Assembly (NCBI RefSeq): GCF_001493375.1
Contig: NZ_LN929893.1
Location: 231,284 to 295,283 of the forward strand
From: Streptomyces specialis
GTDB lineage: Bacteria; Actinomycetota; Actinomycetes; Streptomycetales; Streptomycetaceae
DNA: 64,000 nucleotides
Direction of reading: 5' to 3'
Positions within the stretch are counted from its first letter, which is position 1. Each line of letters starts with the position of its first letter. Positions 57,388 to 64,000 of this stretch are shown piece by piece. Made by a program: the position numbers and the translations under genes. The notes beneath the pieces are model-generated. The model worked only from the letters and a program-made list of their open reading frames with translations. It ran no database searches and was not told the origin of the DNA.

Positions 57388-58749
57388 TCACATGCCGGCG
57401 ATCAGCTTCTCCACGCGCTCGTCCACCGACCGGAACGGGTCCTTGCACAGCACGGTGCGCTGCGCCTGGTCGTTCAGCTTCAGGTGCACCCAGTCCACGG
57501 TGAAGTCCCGCCGCTGCTCCTGCGCCCGGCGGATGAAGTCGCCCCGGAGCCTGGCCCGCGTGGTCTGGGGCGGGACCGACTTGCCCTGGAAGATCTTCAG
57601 GTCGTTGCACACCCGCTGGGCCTGGCCCTTGCGCTCCAGCAGGTAGTACAGCCCCCGGCGGCGGTGGATGTCGTGGTACGCGAGGTCTATCTGCGCGACG
57701 CGCGGGTGCGACATCGTCAGGTTGTGCTTGGCCCGGTACCGCTCGATGAGCTGGTACTTCATGACCCAGTCGATCTCGGTGTTGATCTTGTCCAGCTCCT
57801 GGGCGCGGATGGACTCCAGCGCCCGGCCCCACAGCTCCAGCACCTGCTCGGTGACCCCGGTGCGCATGCCCCGGCGCTCGCAGAAGTCGAGTGCCTTGTC
57901 GAAGTACTCCTGCTGGATCTCCAGCGCCGACGCCTCCCGCCCGGTGGCGAGCCGCACCTTGCGCTGGCCGGTGATGTCGTGGCTGACCTCGCGGATGGCC
58001 CGGATCGGGTTCTCCAGGGTGAGGTCGCGCATGACCGTGCCGGCCTCGATCATGCGCAGCACCAGGTCGGTGGCGCCGACCTTGAGCAGCATGGTCGTCT
58101 CCGACATGTTCGAGTCGCCGACGATGACGTGCAGCCTGCGGTACCGCTCCGCGTCGGCGTGCGGCTCGTCACGGGTGTTGATGATGGGGCGCGAGCGGGT
58201 GGTCGCGGAGCTCACGCCCTCCCAGATGTGCTCGGCGCGCTGGCTGACGCAGAAGACCGCGCCGCGCGGGGTCTGGAGGACCTTTCCGGCGCCGCAGATC
58301 ATTTGGCGGGTGACGAGGAACGGGATGAGCACATCCGCGAGACGGGAGAATTCGCCGTGCCGGGCCACGAGATAGTTCTCGTGGCAGCCGTACGAGTTGC
58401 CCGCGGAGTCGGTGTTGTTCTTGAACAGGTAGACGTCGCCGGCGATGCCCTCCTCGTGGAGCCTGCGCTCGGCGTCGACGAGCAGGCCCTCGAGAATGCG
58501 CTCACCAGCCTTGTCGTGGGTGATGAGCTCCGTGACGTTGTCACACTCGGGCGTCGCGTATTCGGGGTGCGAGCCGACGTCCAGATAAAGCCGGGCGCCG
58601 TTGCGCAGGAACACGTTGCTGCTGCGACCCCATGACACGACTCGGCGGAAGAGGTACCGCGCCACTTCGTCCGGGGACAGCCGTCGCTGACCGCGGAACG
58701 TGCAGGTGACGCCGTACTCGTTCTCCAGCCCGAAGATTCGGCGATCCAT
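57388..58749 (-). CDS. pafA: Pup-protein ligase PafA
   Basis: PafA joins the C-terminal glutamate of activated Pup to substrate lysines, marking proteins for the proteasome. The 453-aa protein begins [20 protein letters not shown], with the metal-binding Glu. It has [60 protein letters not shown] and IVGDSNMSE. It is a paralogue of Dop at the window's right end. The MFS gene lies nine bases upstream on the same strand. Confidence 0.97.
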   Translation of the reverse strand: MDRRIFGLENEYGVTCTFRGQRRLSPDEVARYLFRRVVSWGRSSNVFLRNGARLYLDVGSHPEYATPECDNVTELITHDKAGERILEGLLVDAERRLHEEGIAGDVYLFKNNTDSAGNSYGCHENYLVARHGEFSRLADVLIPFLVTRQMICGAGKVLQTPRGAVFCVSQRAEHIWEGVSSATTRSRPIINTRDEPHADAERYRRLHVIVGDSNMSETTMLLKVGATDLVLRMIEAGTVMRDLTLENPIRAIREVSHDITGQRKVRLATGREASALEIQQEYFDKALDFCERRGMRTGVTEQVLELWGRALESIRAQELDKINTEIDWVMKYQLIERYRAKHNLTMSHPRVAQIDLAYHDIHRRRGLYYLLERKGQAQRVCNDLKIFQGKSVPPQTTRARLRGDFIRRAQEQRRDFTVDWVHLKLNDQAQRTVLCKDPFRSVDERVEKLIAGM

Positions 58750-58758
58750 GAGTGAACA

Positions 58759-60021
58759 TTACGCCTGATGCCCGGTTCTGAAACCGGGTCCGACCGCGGC
58801 GTTTCGATCAATTCGCGATTCCGCCTCCCCGCCGGAGGAGCCCCCCGGAGCGGCGAGAACACGCCGGGTCACGATCAGCACCAGCGCGGCGAGCAGGCCG
58901 CCGAGCCCGGCCACGGCGAAACCGGCCGGATCCCGCCCCCACCCCACGGCCGGGCCCACGGCGGCGGTGCCCGCGGCGGCGCCGACCCCGAACGTGGTCA
59001 CCAGCCAGGAGAACGCCTCGGTGACGGTGCCGACGGGCGCGTGCCGGTCGATGACCACGAAGGCGCACGCCAGGGCGGGCGCCAGGAACAGCCCGGAGAC
59101 CCAGGCGAGCAGCGACATCACGAGCGGGGAGCCGGGCGTCGTCGCCAGCGGCAGGTAGCAGGCGGCCAGGGCGGCCACCAGCACCCTCAGCCGCCGTTCC
59201 GGCTCCCCGCCCCAGTGCCGCGCGCCGTACCAGAGGCCGCCGACCAGGGCTCCGGCGCCCAGCGCGGAGAGCAGATAACTGGCCACGATCTCGTCGCCCC
59301 GGCGCTCCGCGTAGGCCACCGAGGCCACGGAGATCGCGCCCAGGGCCGCGCCGACGAAGAAGAAGCAGCCGAGCAGGGCGAGCAGGCCGGGCGAGCGGAG
59401 GGCGCCGAGCCAGTGCGCGTCACGGGCGGCGCCGCGCCAGCGGCGGGACGGGCCGGAGACGACGACGGACAGCGCGCCGAACAGGCCGAGCACGTTGATC
59501 ACCAGCAGGGCGGCGGCCTCCGAGTGGACGGCGACCAGCAGCATCACGACCAGCGGCCCCCCGGCGAACATGACCTCCTGCGCCACCGCGTCCAGCGCGT
59601 AGGCGCGGTGCACCCGGTCGGCGCGGTCCAGCACGCCGGGCCACAAGGCCCGCAGACCGCCCTCCAGCGGCGGTGTGGCCACGCCGGCGACCAGGATGGC
59701 CCCGGCCGCCAGCGGCAGCGATCCGGTGCCCACGAGGGCGAACAGGGCCATGGCCAGTGCCGAGAGGGCGGCGGCGGGCAGCATCACCGGGAGCTGCCCG
59801 TGCCGGTCGACCAGGCGCCCCAGCAGCGGCTGGCCGACTGCGGTGGCCAGCCCGTAGACAGCGGCGAGCGCCCCGGCCAGGGAGTAGCCGCCGCCCTCCG
59901 CCCGGGCGAACAGGACGATGGCCAGCGGCGCGGTCGCGTTCGGCAGACGGCCGACCAGCGTGCCGGTCAGCAGCCGCAGCACGTGACGCTCCCGCAGCAG
60001 CTCCAGGTACCCCGTGGCCAT
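58759..60021 (-). CDS. MFS transporter
   Basis: A 420-aa, 12-helix major facilitator protein with RHVLRLLTGTLVGRLPNATA, LAAVYGLATAVGQPLLGRLV followed by DRHGQLP (family motif A), and WVSGLFLAPALACAFVVIDR. Its group includes uncharacterised Streptomyces exporters beside proteasome genes. It starts at 60021, divergent from a LacI-type regulator that probably controls it, and stops nine bases before pafA. The substrate is unknown. Confidence 0.88.
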   Translation of the reverse strand: MATGYLELLRERHVLRLLTGTLVGRLPNATAPLAIVLFARAEGGGYSLAGALAAVYGLATAVGQPLLGRLVDRHGQLPVMLPAAALSALAMALFALVGTGSLPLAAGAILVAGVATPPLEGGLRALWPGVLDRADRVHRAYALDAVAQEVMFAGGPLVVMLLVAVHSEAAALLVINVLGLFGALSVVVSGPSRRWRGAARDAHWLGALRSPGLLALLGCFFFVGAALGAISVASVAYAERRGDEIVASYLLSALGAGALVGGLWYGARHWGGEPERRLRVLVAALAACYLPLATTPGSPLVMSLLAWVSGLFLAPALACAFVVIDRHAPVGTVTEAFSWLVTTFGVGAAAGTAAVGPAVGWGRDPAGFAVAGLGGLLAALVLIVTRRVLAAPGGSSGGEAESRIDRNAAVGPGFRTGHQA

Positions 60022-60082
60022 GCCTCACTCCCCGCCCGTGTTCGAATGAAGTGTTACGTATAACCTGACCAGTGTACGTACG
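60022..60082. promoter_or_regulatory. Divergent MFS/LacI promoter region
   Basis: A 61-bp AT-rich gap holds two TACGTA palindromes (TTACGTATAA and GTACGTAC) plus TGTTACG. LacI-family proteins bind such CG-centred palindromes, so this is a plausible operator for the adjacent regulator. The sequence is seen; the role is inferred. Confidence 0.5.
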
Positions 60083-61150
60083 ATGGCCGGATCCCGGCAG
60101 ACTCGTCCAGGCGGCAGGCAGGCAGAAGTGAGCGACGCGATCCCGTCGAGGCCCACCAGCCGGGACGTGGCCCAGCACGCCGGGGTGTCCCAGGCGACGG
60201 TCTCGCTCGTGCTCGGCGACCGGTGGCGGGGCCGGGTCTCCCCGGCCCGGGCCGAGGCGGTCCGGGCCGCCGCGCGGGAGCTGGGGTACCGGCCGAACCT
60301 GGCCGCCCGCAGCCTGCGGCTCGGCCGCAGCCGCACGGTCCTGGTGGTGGTGCCGTCGCTGACCAACGAGTTCTTCGCCCGGATGCACGCCGGGGCCGTC
60401 CGGGTGGCCGCCGGGGAGGACGTCGGGGTGGTGCTCTACCCCTCGCCCGAGGGCGTCGGCCCGGCCCGCGACCCGTTCGCCTCGGCGAGCGCCACGCTCG
60501 ACGGCGTGCTGGCGTCCTCCATGGCCGTCGAGGCGCTCGCCGCGCTGCGCGAGGGCGGGCTGCCGCTGGTCATGCTGGACAGCGAGCCGCACGGCACCGC
60601 GTCCGCCACCGTCAACCCCGACATCGCCGCCGGGATGCGGCTGGTCGCCGCCCATCTGCTCGGTCTCGGACACCGCCGCTTCGCGCACATCGCGGCGGAC
60701 GTGGACTCCTGGACGTTCCGGGTGCGGGCCCGGGTGCTCGCCGGGGAACTGGCCTCGGTGCCCGGCGCGCGGCTCGTGCGGACCGAACGGGCGCCGATCG
60801 CCGTGGCGGGCGGCCTGGCCGCGGCGACCCGCGTCCTGGAGGCGACGGGTCCGCACCGGCCCACGGCCCTGGTGTGCGACGACGACATGCTGGCCGTCGG
60901 CGCCTGCAAGGCGGTCCGGCGCCTCGGGCTCCGGGTGCCGGAGGACGTCTCGGTGACGGGCTTCGACGACCTGACCGTGGCGACGGCCGTCGAGCCCGAG
61001 CTGACCACGGTGGCGCTCCCCGCCGAGGAGCTCGGCGCCACGGGGATGCGCGCCCTGCTCCCCGCCCTGGCCGGCGGCCCCGCCGGCACGACGGTCCTCC
61101 CGGTGACCCTCAGCCGCCGGGGCTCGACGGCGCCGCCCACCGGCCCCTGA
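60083..61150 (+). CDS. LacI family transcriptional regulator
   Basis: The 355-aa regulator has the HTH TSRDVAQHAGVSQATVSLVL, the hinge RPNLAARSLRLGRSRTVLVV and the sugar-binding-type core ending SVTGFDDLTVATAVEPELTT. ATG at 60083 lacks a ribosome site; GTG at 60128 (VSDAIPSRPTSRDV) is the likelier true start because homology begins there. It is divergent from the MFS gene, its most probable target. A 19-bp terminator follows. Confidence 0.88.
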   Translation: MAGSRQTRPGGRQAEVSDAIPSRPTSRDVAQHAGVSQATVSLVLGDRWRGRVSPARAEAVRAAARELGYRPNLAARSLRLGRSRTVLVVVPSLTNEFFARMHAGAVRVAAGEDVGVVLYPSPEGVGPARDPFASASATLDGVLASSMAVEALAALREGGLPLVMLDSEPHGTASATVNPDIAAGMRLVAAHLLGLGHRRFAHIAADVDSWTFRVRARVLAGELASVPGARLVRTERAPIAVAGGLAAATRVLEATGPHRPTALVCDDDMLAVGACKAVRRLGLRVPEDVSVTGFDDLTVATAVEPELTTVALPAEELGATGMRALLPALAGGPAGTTVLPVTLSRRGSTAPPTGP

Positions 61151-61156
61151 CGACGG

Positions 61157-61196
61157 CGGTGGGGGTGCCCGGACCGTGGTCCGGGCACCCCCACCG
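61157..61196. terminator. Perfect 19-bp bidirectional terminator
   Basis: A perfect palindrome with arms CGGTGGGGGTGCCCGGACC and its complement and a two-base loop, seven bases after the LacI stop. prcA ends at 61217 from the other side, so this hairpin can stop both convergent transcripts. Confidence 0.85.
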
Positions 61197-61216
61197 TCAC
61201 GCGTCGTGGCGCCGTC

Positions 61217-61951
61217 TCACTCCTGCTCGTCGGCCGGGGCCGACTCGCCGCCCGCCTCCAGCAGGCGGGCGAGCTGACGGCTCGGCAGCCGCTTGAACTT
61301 CCGCTGCTGCGGGCGCGTCCGGTCCAGCACCGCGACCTCCAGCTGGTCGGCCGTCAGCTCCCGCTCGCCGCCGCCGTTGCTGTCCCGGGTCAGGGACTCG
61401 ACGGCCAGCCGCAGGGCCTCGCCCAGGTCCATGTCGTCGCGGTGACGCTGGCTCAGGTAACTGCCGATCTGGTCGGAGTTGCCGCCCACGGCGACCGAGC
61501 CGTGCTCGTCGATGATCGAGCCGTCGTGCGGCAGCCGGTAGATCTCGTCGTCCGCCGGCGTCTCACCGACCTCGGCCACCAGCAGCTCCACCTCGTACGG
61601 CTTCTCGGCGGCGCTGGAGAAGATGTTGCCGAGCGTCTGGGCGTAGAGGTTGGCCAGCCCGCGGGCGGTCACGTCCTCGCGGTCATAGGTGTATCCGCGC
61701 AGGTCGGCGTAACGGGTGCCGCCGATGCGGAGGCTCTCGTACTCGTTGTACTTGCCCGTCGCCGCGAAGGCGATCCGGTCATAGATCTCGCTCACCTTGT
61801 GCAGCGCGCGCGAGGGGTTCTCGGCGACGAACACGATGCCGTCGGCGTACTGCAGCACGACCAGGCTCCGCCCGCGCGCGATGCCCTTGCGGGCGTACTC
61901 GGCGCGGTCGGCCATGGCCTGCTGGGGTGAGACATAGAACGGCGTCGACAC
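61217..61951 (-). CDS. prcA: Proteasome alpha subunit
   Basis: PrcA forms the outer rings of the 20S proteasome. The 244-aa protein begins [20 protein letters not shown] with [40 protein letters not shown] and [17 protein letters not shown]. The C-terminal tail is charged and acidic. It lies 55 bases after prcB on the same strand. Confidence 0.97.
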   Translation of the reverse strand: MSTPFYVSPQQAMADRAEYARKGIARGRSLVVLQYADGIVFVAENPSRALHKVSEIYDRIAFAATGKYNEYESLRIGGTRYADLRGYTYDREDVTARGLANLYAQTLGNIFSSAAEKPYEVELLVAEVGETPADDEIYRLPHDGSIIDEHGSVAVGGNSDQIGSYLSQRHRDDMDLGEALRLAVESLTRDSNGGGERELTADQLEVAVLDRTRPQQRKFKRLPSRQLARLLEAGGESAPADEQE

Positions 61952-62006
61952 CGGCTACTCGTCCCTTCCTGTCCGTCAGAAGTCTTCAGCTCTACCGCAC
62001 CGGAAT

Positions 62007-62852
62007 CTACAGAACCGGGGCCTGCGGCCCGTTGGGCAGTTGGAGACGGCCCTCGTGCACGGTCCTGGCGATCTCGGAGACCTCGGCCTCGGTGAGCCTG
62101 CGGAACCCATCCTCGGTGATCACCGTGACGATGGGGAAGATCCGCCGGGCGAGATCGGGTCCGCCGGTGGCGGAGTCGTCGTCGGCCGCGTCGTACAGCG
62201 CCTGGACGACGGCCGTGGCCGTCTGCTGCTCGGTGAGGTCGGGGCGGTGCAGCTTCTTCAGCGCGCCGCGCGCGAAGATCGAGCCGGAGCCGACGGCGGC
62301 GAAGCCCAGCTCCTCGGAGCGACCGCCGGTCACGTCGTAGGAGAAGATCCGGCCCTTCTCGCGCTCCAGGTCGTACCCCGCGAACATCGGGACCACGGCG
62401 AGGCCCTGCATGGCCATCCCCAGGTTCCCCCGGATCATGGTGGAGAGCCGGTTCGCCTTGCCCTCCAGGGAGAGCACGTGGCCCTCGACCTTCTCGAAGT
62501 GCTCCAGCTCCAACTGGAACAGCTTCACCAGCTCGACCGCCAGCCCCGCGGTGCCGGCGATGCCGACCGCGGAGAACTCGTCGGCGGGGAAGACCTTCTC
62601 CACGTCGCGCTGGGCGATCATGTTGCCCATGGTGGCCCTGCGGTCACCCGCCAGCACGACACCGCCGGCGAAGGTGGCCGCCACGATGGTGGTGCCGTGC
62701 ACGGTCTCGAACGAGCCCTCGATCGGCGGCAGCGCACGGGCGCCGGGGAGCCGCTCCGGCGCGTAGTCGGACAGGAAGTCGAGGAACGAGGAGGACCCCG
62801 GCCGCAGGAAGGCCGCCGGGAGGCGCCCCTGATCGTGCGAGTTGGCTGCCAC
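62007..62852 (-). CDS. prcB: Proteasome beta subunit
   Basis: PrcB forms the inner rings with the active sites. The 281-aa proprotein has a 53-residue propeptide ending VHG, then catalytic Thr54 in [40 protein letters not shown] and [18 protein letters not shown] are the family blocks. It lies 140 bases after pup and upstream of prcA. Confidence 0.98.
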   Translation of the reverse strand: MAANSHDQGRLPAAFLRPGSSSFLDFLSDYAPERLPGARALPPIEGSFETVHGTTIVAATFAGGVVLAGDRRATMGNMIAQRDVEKVFPADEFSAVGIAGTAGLAVELVKLFQLELEHFEKVEGHVLSLEGKANRLSTMIRGNLGMAMQGLAVVPMFAGYDLEREKGRIFSYDVTGGRSEELGFAAVGSGSIFARGALKKLHRPDLTEQQTATAVVQALYDAADDDSATGGPDLARRIFPIVTVITEDGFRRLTEAEVSEIARTVHEGRLQLPNGPQAPVL

Positions 62853-62992
62853 AGGATTCCTTCCAGGTAGGAGAAACGGTCCGCTGCCCCGGTCCGGTGG
62901 TGCGGCCGGGGCAGCGGCGGCGTATGCGAATGGACCCTACCCGTCACATGGCGATGATCCACACGGGTCGCGGAGCGGCCCGACGGCCGGGA

Positions 62993-63211
62993 CTACTGGC
63001 CGCCCTTCTGGACGAAGCTGCGGACGAAGTCCTCCGCGTTCGACTCGAGAACCTCGTCGATCTCGTCCAGGACGGAGTCCACATCGTCGGTCAGGGCTTC
63101 CTGCCGCTCCTTGAGGTCCTCCGAGACCTCGGCGTCCTGGGTCTGCTCCTCGGTCTCTTCGCTCGTGCGCGACGCCCTCTGCTGGCCGCCGCCGGTGTCC
63201 TTGGTCGCCAT
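62993..63211 (-). CDS. pup: Prokaryotic ubiquitin-like protein Pup
   Basis: A 72-aa Pup of low complexity and high charge (EETEEQTQDAEVSEDLKERQ), ending in SFVQKGGQ. The C-terminal Gln must be deamidated to Glu by Dop before PafA can attach it, so the Gln-type Pup fits the presence of dop. ATG at 63211 gives MATKDTGGG. Confidence 0.97.
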   Translation of the reverse strand: MATKDTGGGQQRASRTSEETEEQTQDAEVSEDLKERQEALTDDVDSVLDEIDEVLESNAEDFVRSFVQKGGQ

Positions 63212-63333
63212 CTCCCTCACCCCATGCTCAGTTCGACGTGACAAGATCAGACCCTACTAGCCGGGGCTGACATCGGCCTTTCGTGGTTACAACGTCCGGG
63301 GACCACCTCCATGATTCCCGGATCGGGGGGAAA

Positions 63334-64000
63334 TCAGCCGCCGGACAGCGCCCGGACCAGCTCCTCCGCGGTGGCGCAGCGGTCCAGCAGGTCCTTGACG
63401 TGCTCCCGCGTCCCGCGCAGCGGGTCCATCGTGGGCACCCGCTGGAGCGAGTCGCGGCCCGGCAGGTCGAAGATCACCGAGTCCCAGGACGCGGCGGCCA
63501 CGTCGTCCGCGTACTGCTCCAGGCAGCGCCCGCGGAAGTAGGCCCTGGTGTCCTCCGGCGGCTCGCTCCGCGCGTGCAGGACGTCCTCCTCGGACAGCAG
63601 CCGGACCATCCGGCCCCGGGCCGCGAGACGGTTGTACAGGCCCTTGTCGGGGCGGACGTCGGCGTACTGGAGATCCACCAGGTGGAGGCGCGCGGCGTCC
63701 CAGTCCAGGCCGTCCCGGCGGCGGTAGCCCTCCATCAGCTCGCGCTTGGCCACCCAGTCCAGCTCCCGGGACAGGCTCATCGGATCCCGCTCCAGGCGGG
63801 TGAGCACGTCCTCCCAGCGGGTGAGCACGTCCACGGTCTGCGGGTCGGCGTCCGCGCCCCAGCGCTCCTCGACGTACTTGTGGGCCAGCTCGTAGTACTC
63901 CATCTGGAGCTGGACGGCGGTCAGTGTCCGGCCGCTGCGGAGCGTGACCAGCTCCTTGAGGCCCGGGTCGTGGCTGACCCGGTGCAGGGTGCGCACCGGC
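63334..64000 (-). CDS. dop: Pup deamidase Dop, partial at window edge
   Basis: Dop deamidates Pup's C-terminal Gln and also strips Pup from proteins. Only the C-terminal part is inside the window: HRVSHDPGLKELVTLRSGRT, YVEERWGADADPQTVDVLTR, LARGRMVRLL-like block AARGRMVRLLSEEDVLHARS, and EPPEDTRAYFRGRCLEQYAD. The frame is open to the right edge, so the gene continues outside. It is a paralogue of PafA and lies 122 bases before pup, the standard actinobacterial order. Confidence 0.95.
   Translation of the reverse strand, partial: PVRTLHRVSHDPGLKELVTLRSGRTLTAVQLQMEYYELAHKYVEERWGADADPQTVDVLTRWEDVLTRLERDPMSLSRELDWVAKRELMEGYRRRDGLDWDAARLHLVDLQYADVRPDKGLYNRLAARGRMVRLLSEEDVLHARSEPPEDTRAYFRGRCLEQYADDVAAASWDSVIFDLPGRDSLQRVPTMDPLRGTREHVKDLLDRCATAEELVRALSGG

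Overview
The window is a high-GC, densely coding actinobacterial chromosome segment, almost certainly Streptomyces or a very close relative. The support is strong GC3 bias in every gene, frequent GTG and one TTG start, an argC-J-B-D-R block, a Pup-proteasome locus (dop, pup, prcB, prcA, pafA, pafB, pafC, tatA, tatC), Ku with a stand-alone LigD-type primase-polymerase, a DUF1844 gene divergent from infC, and a GlnA4-type ethanolamine cluster.

Layout. 1-170 is G-rich low-complexity sequence, probably a poor contig end. 488-1168 is a PlsC-type acyltransferase. 1172-6684 is the only clearly accessory stretch: a start-less HTH remnant, a WbqC-like protein, a YdcF/DUF218 protein and an XRE-TPR regulator on the minus strand, facing a resolvase-domain protein, a 40-aa ORF, a divergent SAHH-like Rossmann protein and a Nudix hydrolase on the plus strand. 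6686-17415 holds an aldo/keto reductase and arginine biosynthesis (argH, argG; then argR, argD, argB, argJ, argC), interrupted by a flavin/PNP-oxidase-like protein, a truncated microbial PARG and a polyprenyl synthase. 17543-21880 has an amine-oxidase-type flavoprotein (5' end lost), a degenerate histidine-phosphatase-fold protein, a DUF1918 protein, a GNAT and a Tat-exported GH10-like hydrolase. 22416-24314 is the NHEJ pair ku / ligD polymerase. 24350-31687 is translation: pheT, pheS, a sensor kinase, an SPOUT methyltransferase, rplT, rpmI and infC behind an attenuator-like leader. 31970-38180 has DUF1844, an aquaporin, SseB, a beta-lactamase-fold hydrolase, a mycosin-like protease with a membrane-anchored partner, and a DUF2510 protein. 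38283-45105 is a likely ethanolamine/polyamine utilisation cluster (SDR, ALDH, GlnA4-like, FadR-type regulator, permease, gamma-glutamyl hydrolase). 45117-52122 has a metal-receptor-like protein, a CPA2 antiporter, a 5'-3' exonuclease, a HelY-type helicase and a diacylglycerol-kinase gene split by an artefact. 52145-64000 is Tat plus the Pup-proteasome locus, running off the right edge inside dop.

The sequence is not one clean contig. At four places (about 18962-19117, 22236-22400, 40390-40593, 51524-51778) Illumina Nextera adapter sequence, some with index, poly-A/T tails or degraded low-quality bases, is fused between genuine genomic pieces. A fifth place (about 36940-37135) is a fold-back chimera of neighbouring sequence. 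These damage the flavoprotein, the ALDH, the DAG kinase and the mycosin-partner gene, and gene adjacency across them is not proven. The best candidate for an undescribed functional unit is the 1.2-6.4 kb cassette; I found no CRISPR array, tRNA, rRNA, prophage or intact insertion sequence.
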